A stretch of 31,040 nucleotides of DNA from a virus, in IMG/VR virus record IMGVR_UViG_3300025132_000182, positions 1-31,040 of that record; one strand, given 5' to 3'. Shown piece after piece: positions 19,301 to 25,145 of the stretch. The position numbers and the translations under genes were made by a program. Positions within the stretch are counted from its first letter, which is position 1; the number at the start of each line of letters is the position of its first letter. The notes below the pieces were generated by a model that saw only the letters and a list, made by a program, of their open reading frames with translations, was not told where the DNA came from and ran no database searches.

Positions 19301-19675
19301 CGCTACTTCCTCACAGAGGTTGGTCACCCCTTGGCAGGCAAGGACAGGCGGAGGCGGGGGACGCCCGAGTTCGACGAGCGCAACGGGCGCGGCATTCAGT
19401 TTGAGTTCGGCACCGGACCGGAAAACCAGAACGGGTACCGCATCTACCAAGCCGACAAGTTCCTTGCCATTCAGCTCATGACAGGCCGCGTAAACGACGA
19501 CTTGTTCAAGGCATTGATCAGCGCTGGGTACGGACCGGCGGGGTACAACCCGAAGTATCGGAAGGTCGTGCCGTACCCGATGTACTTGATTGGAGCAGGC
19601 ACGCCGACACGGGTGAAAGATCCTGAGTCAGAACGTCTGCGCGCATTTAGTCGTGAGGCTTCGCGCGTGCAGTGA
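13388..19675 (+). CDS. Giant internal virion (ejection) protein, 2095 residues
   Basis: This is the largest gene in the window, in the position of T7 gp16 (1318 residues), and is probably packaged in the head and ejected into the host envelope. It is mostly helical, with long charged Arg/Ala/Glu stretches. A hydrophobic patch lies near residues 385-415 (LSLIPALIYGSQIPILPP). A strongly hydrophobic region, about residues 1577-1640, has two possible membrane segments (YGLLSAGVFMVTGVPIPGVP and IGLNLLTAPFMMIGTLGFSG). About residues 1758-1840 carry a pattern seen near the C terminus of large virion proteins and phage polyvalent proteins: DGVFRRGVFASAI, then LARASVLDYGAIPD, then LLFASFRMSSMREIL. I see no transglycosylase catalytic motif like that at the T7 gp16 N terminus. 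ATGA couples it to the preceding gene. Confidence 0.72.
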   Translation: MSVTELPDYLTPETLRAVQQENVREAELRELALFRLQSGVEPLGEYITSIERTPTPAEEVPVEAIEPAPEVDLDPLARPPLQLTTGQVESVAMKLQKSETKKQLTARMLDTQLMDQRRKEKLSQLRNNDITIEGDVVGDFMKSNIVLGMDGGYIRDPETGEVRKGTTPELFVNMLGSQTLYEGEQQKRRVDELRVQRAEKFARLMSEGKTEEEADEELDSFFDGELTKFATRGIVETRLQESMRALGITEAAVGEIVFDHMPLFYEIDENGEPQDPDSLVDNVAHFYDRRRQDFIDATGMSREAVNSITRTAMLPLFGPQAYLLPAPFQAIDRDTPTSLPESGLRTAARTGGAINDMLMAGARGRTLQDELLSIPAYRDYLGDYQMLSLIPALIYGSQIPILPPSPLKAVAGVAKVAKAGARTTKAAGTVGKFVDQAADAVLVGVDKVADAQKLASPARWAGAYSAHRELSQLVDDAGGLNQKMPTMVDMVLDRGDPAAKVAAVFDDELSTPFKVRARLVDDEGVLTNAELQALLEGSHSGRHILRRVQAEDVGELDELSRLRGVLSQGDQEVTAATRALFTKAIDEWNVGLETSTLRSRLAKVAEDIARNNITDPTKQAALYADATREVMQSVVRGGAVPAGFADVLNVARRTKDPKKIVRAFEDAARLAGSAPIRSTQKRMAMYLDLARTSSRAGSRDGLRAVSALAPLFRPATGVLAEADDAIKYSSALSRAGRRIFADVVRGRMSNNMVFVTERAMIPRKMVTRNLMKKVGTMERRVFEATAKGDDVFELKTGDADNLKKVVESVVPRSADLQDVFAALDKGEWDATMQAFIHDAVREAQYRKLLGDKAIREAVFESREVQLARRPTISGTSLPRENFTQAFLYPIMDTFVATRGAAMLAAEAAAQALPTSRPAGWLVGAVKRANERYDQKAMARWFKQDSPTAPAVVATAKAKIANIVGTVGSRHRTEMMERVREARAAGAGADAEEIANTKASQQRWNQLREDAVKGFREAVRLERAMHQANAAGNGGFESFRRIPSEAEVVMQVLFRNDDLRVLNLGVVLESVRSMDVDRQAQLIEMAEELVAQGAYRKQWHELMSRFFLADTSIARLLGLTDENDTLAKDLGPLVELAMYEKSDALLAIRKAQDAANDSAIDATAQTTLDLLIDLTKAPIRVPDQAGVAKVVEAIRSNEKFANRGAARARAVRATLKAKQLRVYEDAIDDAVSAWQLSADTTRRVGRVWEDLFRRSPELRVDLVPSSLSQTKYSQAAQIARYQAPVSVVINVISELVSQLRIAGDLTDEMEAAAIEAVRYARLPALAEASGARVPRATKSLEDGRDIVLRNPLLDPITNWAQTRMRNLSRTEMQSMGESAANRMASTGTLYPDYRTVGIVGAGKATHTNTEALNQGIARVVDAAEGTRDLTPINKFMFDAIQLLKKNMVLPEGSTTTRAGYLTTRLIDASKEGINEALAPFIFDQVRGAMRRWGFTAFGTKEAATHTVRVLRELPTGQMYSWPMTPGMDEVGRALHEMAVNGKLLSTLDNLHKRTFLETGGLKGYSAFALQSILDTGAYLKQCASYGLLSAGVFMVTGVPIPGVPLSRYIGLNLLTAPFMMIGTLGFSGAMKGLSQAAKIGAAEALPKGAQRLADLAPSRFTQALADKTRALVNTVKPRAPDDVMFVDMYGKAWSAAEFEDLCGVYNVMMSRGDVDQAADLLATLRRDMNPARRRKGDKMPERALNMALGAADTLMNPSLTSLGMQFATYTDGVFRRGVFASAIRDGMQPLQAAELARASVLDYGAIPDVVRQSVNRYLLFASFRMSSMREILMALTRADDSYLRVIRSQMTLHKNAGLWAFGNDYDRVRLYSMPGPKFDGLASGIGGPQDVMSTGMADIVDLMFFMGEVAAGESRDTGARITDALMEEQIQPLLQAAIAQMQNKNPSRKGRMVPDTSVVYWMNNGNWQWAQDRYFLTEVGHPLAGKDRRRRGTPEFDERNGRGIQFEFGTGPENQNGYRIYQADKFLAIQLMTGRVNDDLFKALISAGYGPAGYNPKYRKVVPYPMYLIGAGTPTRVKDPESERLRAFSREASRVQ

Positions 19676-19681
19676 TATAGT
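19673..19681 (+). promoter_or_regulatory. Possible extended -10 promoter for the lysis cluster
   Basis: TGATATAGT fits an extended -10 element (TGN followed by TATAGT, 5 of 6 to consensus). It spans the stop of the giant gene and lies about 40 bp before the next start. The -35 position (GTGAGG at 19653-19658, 17-bp spacing) is poor. It could give the lysis and small structural genes independent expression; weak evidence. Confidence 0.3.
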
Positions 19682-19722
19682 TGCGGCAACAGACCAGTGG
19701 CCGTCCACGTAGAGGAGGCACT

Positions 19723-20160
19723 ATGCCAGCCAAAATCGTCAGCTTCTTTCACCACAGTGTAGTGAGCGGTGCCATCGCTCTCGGCGCAACCTTCAATGTC
19801 GACAAGAAGCACACGCACGACTTGCGCGCAAACGCAGCGCCAGGTGTGTCGGGGCAGCGGTTTCGTGAGCGAGTCGAGGGTATTCATATTCGGTTGAGCG
19901 ATGTGGGCTCGGCAACAAAGGTGACCGTGAAGGTCACGCTGGACGCGCTTGGCGACGATATCGTGGTGCCCGATACTGAGGCCACAATCGCTACGGGTGT
20001 GTCGACTGCAGCCAAGGGGGCTGTCGCCTACTCGGTCAAGCTGCCAATGTACCAGTCCGCCACGGGGGAAGTGGGCAAGCTGTACGTCTTCGTCAAGGCC
20101 GACACGGCAACAGGCTCCCCCACCGTCGATCAGACCACCGTGACCTGGACTGAGACATGA
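19723..20160 (+). CDS. Small beta-rich virion protein, unknown
   Basis: The start is set at ATG 19723 because the strong AGAGGAGG site lies 4-5 bp upstream; an earlier frame extension has no such site. The 145-residue product has an N-terminal hydrophobic strand region (IVSFFHHSVVSGAIALGATF), then alternating Val/Thr/Lys strands (SATKVTVKVTLDALGDDIVV and EVGKLYVFVKADTATGSPTV). It has no enzymatic motif and looks like a small structural or tail-attached domain. It overlaps the next gene by ATGA and may start a transcription unit, given the possible promoter just upstream. Confidence 0.6.
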   Translation: MPAKIVSFFHHSVVSGAIALGATFNVDKKHTHDLRANAAPGVSGQRFRERVEGIHIRLSDVGSATKVTVKVTLDALGDDIVVPDTEATIATGVSTAAKGAVAYSVKLPMYQSATGEVGKLYVFVKADTATGSPTVDQTTVTWTET

Positions 20161-20966
20161 GCATCGTCCCAGTCTTTGACCCAGACACAGGAGCCTCGGG
20201 CGGGCCTGCGTCTAGTGGAGGGGGAGGGGCGTCAGGTGGAGCGTGGACTACCCTGAAGGACCTGAACCTCACTGACATCACCACGGTCAGCGCCATTACG
20301 TCAGGCTCCAGCACCCTCCAGTTCAACAGCAGCTCAGACACCCTGGCTGTCACGGTCACGCGATTCTCCAGCGCCAACGGAGACGTCACCCCGACCAACG
20401 GCTCCGGCATCCTGATGAACGGCGGGACAGGTAGCGGCACGGTCACCATCTCGATGGACATTGACGCCCTGCTGTCCAGCTACACCAGGGCAGACGTGTC
20501 GAGCTACGTCTACGCCGTCCACCTCGTAGTTACAGGCGTGAGCTACCCCAACGCAGGCAGCAGCCAGATTTTCACTGGGCTCAACAAAGGCAACAACACC
20601 ACCCACAACGGTGGCGAGGCGAGGGGCTGGTACTTCAAAGACAACAACGACGCGACCAACGAGGATGTGCGCGTGCGCAGCAACACGAGCAACAGCAGTG
20701 TGCTGGCAACTACGGCAATCAAGACCTCGCGCGTCCTGACGTTCATCCTGTTGGGTGGTGCCATTGTTGAGGTGATGGACACCAGCGGGACTACCCCACC
20801 TACCCCACTGCCAGGAGGTTCTGGCACTGTGACGGTTGGTGGAGATGCTGTTGGGCTGAACGACTCTACACCTATCTACCAGGGCGACGGGCTCAACTGT
20901 TTTTTCGGAGCAGGCGACCGGGCCGACGCTACCCTCACACGCCTACTGGTCCAGAGGTTCCAATGA
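20157..20966 (+). CDS. Gly-rich N-terminal, beta-sandwich-like virion protein, unknown
   Basis: A 269-residue protein. Residues about 13-29 form a flexible Gly/Ser linker (GASGGPASSGGGGASGGAW) joining a short N-terminal anchor to a long beta-rich part full of Thr, Ser, Asn and Gly. Segments such as GTVTISMDIDALLSSY and YVYAVHLVVTGVSY alternate hydrophobic and polar residues as in sandwich domains, and a second short Gly/Pro linker occurs near residue 210. This build suits a binding or adhesion protein on the virion, but no family is recognised. It overlaps both neighbours by ATGA. Confidence 0.58.
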   Translation: MSIVPVFDPDTGASGGPASSGGGGASGGAWTTLKDLNLTDITTVSAITSGSSTLQFNSSSDTLAVTVTRFSSANGDVTPTNGSGILMNGGTGSGTVTISMDIDALLSSYTRADVSSYVYAVHLVVTGVSYPNAGSSQIFTGLNKGNNTTHNGGEARGWYFKDNNDATNEDVRVRSNTSNSSVLATTAIKTSRVLTFILLGGAIVEVMDTSGTTPPTPLPGGSGTVTVGGDAVGLNDSTPIYQGDGLNCFFGAGDRADATLTRLLVQRFQ

Positions 20967-21250
20967 GCGACACGCTGAGACTCGTGGAAGTAGCATATGC
21001 CGACGACGGCTCGTCGCTGGCGCACATCGAGGGGTGGGGGCCAATGGCTACACCCACGCTGCAGCTCGTACCGGCTGACGACTTGGAGGTGGGGATGCTT
21101 ACCACCGCAGTCGACGCTACTACTGCAGCCGAGGTAAGGGCTGACATCCAGGCCAGGACCGCAGCCGGACAGACCCCTGTGCTGAAGAGTCACCTCGACC
21201 AGATGGGGATGACGACAGCTCTTCTATGGTGGAGTCAGAACGATGGATGA
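20963..21250 (+). CDS. Hypothetical 95-residue protein
   Basis: A small acidic protein with mixed strands and helices, no signal peptide, no membrane segment and no motif I recognise. It overlaps the preceding gene by ATGA and the membrane-protein gene after it by 8 bp, so it is co-translated between a virion protein and the lysis genes. It could be structural or a lysis accessory; the sequence does not decide. Confidence 0.5.
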   Translation: MSDTLRLVEVAYADDGSSLAHIEGWGPMATPTLQLVPADDLEVGMLTTAVDATTAAEVRADIQARTAAGQTPVLKSHLDQMGMTTALLWWSQNDG

Positions 21251-21569
21251 GGCCACGCTGCTCACGTTGGCCACTGGCCCTACGTCTTCGTTGATTCTGC
21301 TGCTTGGAATCGGCCTGGGTCTGTGGAGGGTGGCCAGTCAAAAGGTCGCCCCGGCTGCGGCTCGCTGGGTTGACAGCCACCTGGCTCAGGTGGATGCCCT
21401 GATTGCGGAAAACAGAGCCAACCGCGAGGCGTGGCTGGAATCCATGAGGGACTTTCACGCTCAGGGACAGCGCATTGAGGCACAGGTTGAGGTCGTTGGC
21501 CGAAAGGTGGGCGGTCTCTACGGGCGCATTGACCAACTTTCCAACACCAAGCAACCGGAGATGAAATGA
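21243..21569 (+). CDS. Membrane protein with coiled coil, holin or spanin candidate
   Basis: A 108-residue protein. Residues about 13-35 (SSLILLLGIGLGLWRVAS) are a single membrane span near the N terminus, followed by a long helix (about 40-105) with regular hydrophobic spacing (HAQGQRIEAQVEVVGRKVGG) that would form a coiled coil. One span plus coiled coil three genes before an endolysin suits a holin of the one-span type or an inner-membrane spanin. Holins time lysis by opening the inner membrane so that endolysin reaches the wall. No adjacent outer-membrane lipoprotein spanin gene was found. The lysis role is inferred from topology and place. Confidence 0.5.
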   Translation: MDEATLLTLATGPTSSLILLLGIGLGLWRVASQKVAPAAARWVDSHLAQVDALIAENRANREAWLESMRDFHAQGQRIEAQVEVVGRKVGGLYGRIDQLSNTKQPEMK

Positions 21570-21838
21570 AGTACTTGAAGCCCCGCAACATCGTGAACAG
21601 CACCACCATCGTGCAGAAGGCCATCATTACTGGTGGTGCAGCTGGCGACCACACCGTCGCAGCTATCAAGGCTGACGACAAGATTATCTGTGTGTGGGAG
21701 CAGCACGGCACTACTGGTTTGCTGACCGACCTGTCGTCTGAGTTCAGCGTTCTGGTTGACGGCAAGATCAACAACACTGGTGGCACGGCAACGAGCGGCG
21801 ACAAGCTGCTGGTTGAGTGGCAGACCAGCACTGTCTGA
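21566..21838 (+). CDS. Hypothetical 90-residue beta-rich protein
   Basis: A small protein made mainly of strand-like segments (TTIVQKAIITGGAAGDHTVA, DDKIICVWEQHGTTGLLTDL, TATSGDKLLVEWQTS). Its style is similar to small head or tail accessory proteins, and it resembles the decoration-like protein in composition. No family is recognised. ATGA overlap with the membrane-protein gene before it; a ribosome binding site and the 49-residue basic gene follow. Confidence 0.5.
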   Translation: MKYLKPRNIVNSTTIVQKAIITGGAAGDHTVAAIKADDKIICVWEQHGTTGLLTDLSSEFSVLVDGKINNTGGTATSGDKLLVEWQTSTV

Positions 21839-21850
21839 GTAGGAGAGACC

Positions 21851-22000
21851 ATGCCTAAGGGCTTGTACGCAAACATGAACAAGCGCAAGAAGGCTGGTAC
21901 GTCGCGGTCCAAGAAAAAAACGACCGTGGCGGCCAAGACCTACGCCAAGATGAAGGCGAAGAAGGGCAGCTTTGCCCCGAAGAAGGGGAAGAAGAAGTGA
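21851..22000 (+). CDS. Extremely basic 49-residue phage protein
   Basis: The ATG at 21851 follows AGGAGAG at 21841-21847. The product begins MPKGLYANMNKRKKAGTSRS and has 19 Lys plus 2 Arg in 49 residues, with no acidic residue. The MPKGLYAN start is, from memory, a recurrent opening of small basic proteins in environmental podophages of unknown function. Such charge suggests binding to DNA, RNA or the anionic envelope. The stop TGA overlaps the next GTG start. The gene is short, but the ribosome binding site, tight packing and recognisable N terminus support it as real. Confidence 0.7.
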   Translation: MPKGLYANMNKRKKAGTSRSKKKTTVAAKTYAKMKAKKGSFAPKKGKKK

Positions 22001-22161
22001 AGATCGCAGCAACCAATGTGCCCATCGCACGCATCGTCAGGCTTGTGACCAAAGCCATTCGCCTCGGCAAGGGCGGCTACACTCGTGAAGAACTGCGCGA
22101 GCTGGCCGCTGACTTGCTCGACTTGGGGGCCACGGTGTTGACCCTGGCTGACAATGACTGA
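21997..22161 (+). CDS. Hypothetical 54-residue protein (GTG start)
   Basis: The GTG at 21997 overlaps the preceding stop as GTGA, the same coupling used by the nozzle gene. The product reads MKIAATNVPIARIVRLVTKA and then a second helix (REELRELAADLLDLGATVL), so two amphipathic helices. It overlaps the endolysin start by 8 bp. No family is recognised. Helix composition and position could suit a lysis regulator or a small assembly factor; this is speculation. Confidence 0.5.
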   Translation: MKIAATNVPIARIVRLVTKAIRLGKGGYTREELRELAADLLDLGATVLTLADND

Positions 22162-22606
22162 GCACCTGGGACGGTACTTCACGTTGCGGGAGATGACCCG
22201 CACCTCCACCGGGTTGAGCAACCACCCGCCGGAGCACATCAAAGCCAACCTCACCCGGTTGGTTCGCGAGATGTTGGACCCGTTGCGCGAGGAGCTGGAG
22301 CTCCCCATTCGGATCACAAGCGGCTACCGCAGTCCAGAAGTGAACGCAGCTGTAGGGGGATCCCGCACATCCAGGCACATGACCGGACTGGCGGCGGACT
22401 TTAAGGTGCGCGGCATGACGGCACGCCAGCTGGTCGACCGCATCGAGCGGCTACGTGAGGACGGCATCGTCGACTACGACCAGGCCATTGCGTACGCAGT
22501 GGCGAAGGGTGGCCATGTCCACATCGGGCTGGCTCCCGAGGGTGTGACGTCACGTAGGCAGATGCTGTGGGCAGCAGCCGAGGGCGGCTACTCTACCTTG
22601 GGTTGA
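22154..22606 (+). CDS. Endolysin, M15-type peptidase
   Basis: A 150-residue enzyme of the M15 (D-Ala-D-Ala carboxypeptidase-like) group that cuts peptide bonds in peptidoglycan at lysis. The zinc-binding pattern is visible: SRHMTGLAAD gives H75 and D82, and HVHIGL gives H123. The conserved TSGYRSPEVN strand-loop (residues 55-64) precedes them. The length is normal for a single-domain M15 endolysin; there is no signal peptide and no separate wall-binding domain, so a holin is needed for export. It starts inside the preceding small gene and ends overlapping the tail of the oppositely oriented methyltransferase gene by 14 bp. Confidence 0.88.
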   Translation: MTEHLGRYFTLREMTRTSTGLSNHPPEHIKANLTRLVREMLDPLREELELPIRITSGYRSPEVNAAVGGSRTSRHMTGLAADFKVRGMTARQLVDRIERLREDGIVDYDQAIAYAVAKGGHVHIGLAPEGVTSRRQMLWAAAEGGYSTLG

Positions 22607-23735
22607 GCACCGCGCGTGCGATTACCTCTGCCATCTTCGGAGGCACGGCGTTGCCTACCTGGCGATACTTGCTGGCGACAGTTCCTTGCAGCTTGTCGGC
22701 GTACCCGTCGGGAAAGCCCTGCAGTTTGGCACACTCAGCCACAGTCAGTCGTCGTCGACCCGTTGCGAGGAACAACACATCCAATCCTCGGTCCGGACTG
22801 GAGCGCATGGTGGCGCCGCGTGTTCCCTTCACCTCAGTCGTTGTAACCGTGGGGCTCGGGCGTTCGAGCAGGTGTACCCGCAGTCCGTTGTCGCGGTGTG
22901 AGCCCGCCTGTATTGTGGGGCACGGTCGGTCAGCAGCAATCGGTGTGCGTCCGCGCGTTCCGTTCTGTCTTTCGGAGAACCCAACCACCCACGGCCCAGC
23001 GTTTCCTATCTGAGCTGCACTCATTGTTGTCGAGGGCTCGTCGGTCAGGTCACGGTAGCTTCGCACAGGGTACGTCTTGTTCGGGTTGCTGCCGCCGCCA
23101 ACGACACGTTGGGTGCCCAGCTGCAGCGCCTCACCCATCGACACCCACGGCTTCGTGAACATCCCCGGTCCGTGTGTTGCGCGAGGGGGGATGACAGGGT
23201 GTGGTGCGCCGTACAGGAAGATACGCCTGCGGTGTTGCGGCACCCCGAAGTCGGCTGCATCGAGCCGGATGTAACCGGAGTATGCAAACCGCTTGGCAAG
23301 CTGGGGCAAGATCAATCGGTCGAGGTAGCAAGCGGGGCACGCCTCGGGGTCGCCCTGCCTGTCACAGTCAGCGACGTGGTGCGTCAGCCCCATGACATTC
23401 TCGCCAATGAAGTAGGTAGGCTTGTACTTGTCCAGCACACCCACCGTCCACGGCCAGCCGTTGCGATCATCGCGTGCGCCTTTCCGTTGGCCGGCGATAC
23501 TGAAGGCCTGGCAGGGGAAGCTGCTCCATACCATGTCTATTGGAGTGCCGCCTACGACCCGCGCGATAGCATCGTGGTCGCGCACATCGCCCTCTATCAC
23601 GTGGTCGTAGCCAACTGCACGCAACGTGTTGCACGCATTCGGGTCCATCTCCACCAGTCCAGCGTGTGTCAGGCCATAGCGTTCCAAACCAAGTGCAGCT
23701 CCACCCGCACCAGCAAACAACTCCAGACAGTTCAT
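22593..23735 (-). CDS. DNA (cytosine-5) methyltransferase
   Basis: A 380-residue enzyme that transfers methyl from S-adenosylmethionine to C5 of cytosine. Motifs run in the usual order: I (LELFAGAGGAALGLE, residues 4-18), IV with catalytic C75 (SSFPCQAFS), VI (GENV, E112), VIII (QHRRRIFL), and X (KYRQVGNAVPP) near the C terminus. A Cys/His cluster (H119, H120, C124, C133, C136) between motifs VI and VIII could bind zinc. The target-recognition region lies about residues 200-310. It is the last gene of the leftward early operon, so it may protect the phage genome from restriction. No partner restriction enzyme is present. The start is preceded by the weak site GAGACGAG. Confidence 0.93.
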   Translation of the reverse strand: MNCLELFAGAGGAALGLERYGLTHAGLVEMDPNACNTLRAVGYDHVIEGDVRDHDAIARVVGGTPIDMVWSSFPCQAFSIAGQRKGARDDRNGWPWTVGVLDKYKPTYFIGENVMGLTHHVADCDRQGDPEACPACYLDRLILPQLAKRFAYSGYIRLDAADFGVPQHRRRIFLYGAPHPVIPPRATHGPGMFTKPWVSMGEALQLGTQRVVGGGSNPNKTYPVRSYRDLTDEPSTTMSAAQIGNAGPWVVGFSERQNGTRGRTPIAADRPCPTIQAGSHRDNGLRVHLLERPSPTVTTTEVKGTRGATMRSSPDRGLDVLFLATGRRRLTVAECAKLQGFPDGYADKLQGTVASKYRQVGNAVPPKMAEVIARAVLNPR

Positions 23736-23753
23736 GCTCGTCTCAAAGAAGAT

Positions 23754-23811
23754 GCTGGGCGCACCACAGTTCCAACCGTGTCAGTATGAAAGTGTTGACG
23801 GCACGCCCAGC
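23754..23811. repeat. 8-bp inverted repeat upstream of the methyltransferase
   Basis: GCTGGGCG at 23754-23761 is matched by CGCCCAGC at 23804-23811, spanning most of the 85-bp gap between the SSB and methyltransferase genes. The 42-nt loop is long for a terminator and no T run follows. It could be an operator or an mRNA structure; function unknown. Confidence 0.4.
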
Positions 23812-23820
23812 GGTGAGTGT

Positions 23821-24219
23821 TTAGAAGGGGATGGACGGGTCAGCGAGCGGGTCACCCTGCCGCTGCGGTGCACGCCGTGAAACTTGCGGCGCCTGGTCTG
23901 CATCGTTCTCAGGCTTGGGGCCAGCGAAGGACCAGTCGTACCCGTCAATGTTGGCGCTGAAGCCCGGCGTGCCGTCCCGCTTTTCGTAGGAGCGCACCGA
24001 GGCCTTGCCTGCGATGGACACCTTCTGTCCTTGCTTCAGGTATTTGGCTGCATTCTCTGCGGACTTGCCGAAGAAGGTGACGTTCCACCATGTGGTGGTC
24101 TTGTTGTCACCCCAGCCAGTGTCGACCGGAATAGTCAGATTTGTCAGGGCGGTGCCCTTGGAGGTCTCCCTCTCTTCGACTCGTCGGACGTTGCCTGTGA
24201 TGGTGATGTATGCGGACAT
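23821..24219 (-). CDS. ssb: Single-stranded DNA-binding protein
   Basis: A 132-residue SSB of the bacterial OB-fold type that coats ssDNA during replication and recombination. The N-terminal 100 residues form the OB fold (YITITGNVRRVEER, TTTWWNVTFFGKSAENAAKY, GQKVSIAGKASVRSYEKRDG). The C-terminal tail ends in DPSIPF, matching the acidic tip with terminal Pro-Phe that recruits partner proteins. Its gene lies 10 bp after the exonuclease gene and the AAGGAGCTAC site includes the exonuclease stop, so the two are coupled. Together with the annealing protein and exonuclease it forms a recombination set. Confidence 0.93.
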   Translation of the reverse strand: MSAYITITGNVRRVEERETSKGTALTNLTIPVDTGWGDNKTTTWWNVTFFGKSAENAAKYLKQGQKVSIAGKASVRSYEKRDGTPGFSANIDGYDWSFAGPKPENDADQAPQVSRRAPQRQGDPLADPSIPF

Positions 24220-24229
24220 GTGTAGCTCC

Positions 24230-25135
24230 TTACAGTGACTTCGATACTTCGAGTAGGGTTGGGGGTAGTGGATCGATCTGCGTGCTCAGGTCAGGCATTG
24301 CCCAACGTGGCAGGTCGACCATCATCTCACCCGTTGGGTGAAGTGGGGGCCAGGCCTCTGATGCCAGGGCGTGGCCTACGTTTGCGAGTAGTTCGTCGCA
24401 CAGGTGTACAGCTGCTTCGACCATGGACTCCGAAGCGCTCACCCACACACACTCATGCGGTGCGCTCTTGCACACGAACATCCATGCCATGCGTGTCGGG
24501 AACTCTCGGTACTCAGGGTATGCCATGCGCAGGATGCGCCAGTACAGGGCCTGTTGAATGTGGTAGCCGTAGGTAGCAATGGCTCGTTCGAGGTCTCGTC
24601 GACGCAGGGAGTCGGTGGTCTTCAGGTCGACCATGATGCCGTCGCGTGTGAGCATGTCGTACTTGCCCTTCAGCCTCAGGTTGTGCAGCGGGTCATGTAC
24701 AGCCATGCCCACCTCCACGGTCGCGCCCTTGGACTGGAGCGCCCATGCGAGGTTTCGTCCGACGGAGCTGGCCATTGCTTGTGCCTTGTCCATGTCGGAC
24801 TGGGTGACAATCTCCAGGCCCATCTCCTCGGCGCGTGCCTTGTCCTCCTTGTACGGCTTGCGTCGCTTGTCGGTTTCCTGCGTGACCAGGTAGGTGTCGG
24901 CTACGAGGTGCGGTTCCAAGATCACGGTGTGTACCAGTCGACCGAAGGCGAAGGCAGGTGTGTCCTTGCGCTGTACCGTGCGGGTCAACACGTGGCGCAG
25001 GTGTGCCAACGATGTGTGTGTGCCCTCGTAGAGGCCGTCGGTCAGGCCGGCTTTCATCCGGCTCCAGTTGTAGCCCGGGTCTGCACGGTACTTTGCGTCC
25101 GTGTCGAACCGGGGGATGTTTTGTTGCTCGTCCAT
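24230..25135 (-). CDS. PD-(D/E)XK exonuclease, RecE/YqaJ-like
   Basis: The start is ATG 25135, supported by AAGGAG about 7 bp upstream; an earlier in-frame ATG lies inside the RuvC-like gene. The 301-residue product has the RecB-type nuclease core: GRLVHTVILEP (residues 66-76), E141 in VEVG, D160 in KGKYDML, D170-x-K172 in MVDLKTTD, and the QQALYWR helix (Q194/Q195, Y198). Such enzymes resect DNA ends to leave 3' single strands for an annealing protein. Its neighbours, SSB, the RuvC-like nuclease and ERF, fit that pathway. Exact polarity of digestion cannot be read from sequence. Confidence 0.85.
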   Translation of the reverse strand: MDEQQNIPRFDTDAKYRADPGYNWSRMKAGLTDGLYEGTHTSLAHLRHVLTRTVQRKDTPAFAFGRLVHTVILEPHLVADTYLVTQETDKRRKPYKEDKARAEEMGLEIVTQSDMDKAQAMASSVGRNLAWALQSKGATVEVGMAVHDPLHNLRLKGKYDMLTRDGIMVDLKTTDSLRRRDLERAIATYGYHIQQALYWRILRMAYPEYREFPTRMAWMFVCKSAPHECVWVSASESMVEAAVHLCDELLANVGHALASEAWPPLHPTGEMMVDLPRWAMPDLSTQIDPLPPTLLEVSKSL

Positions 25136-25145
25136 GTGTGCTCCT

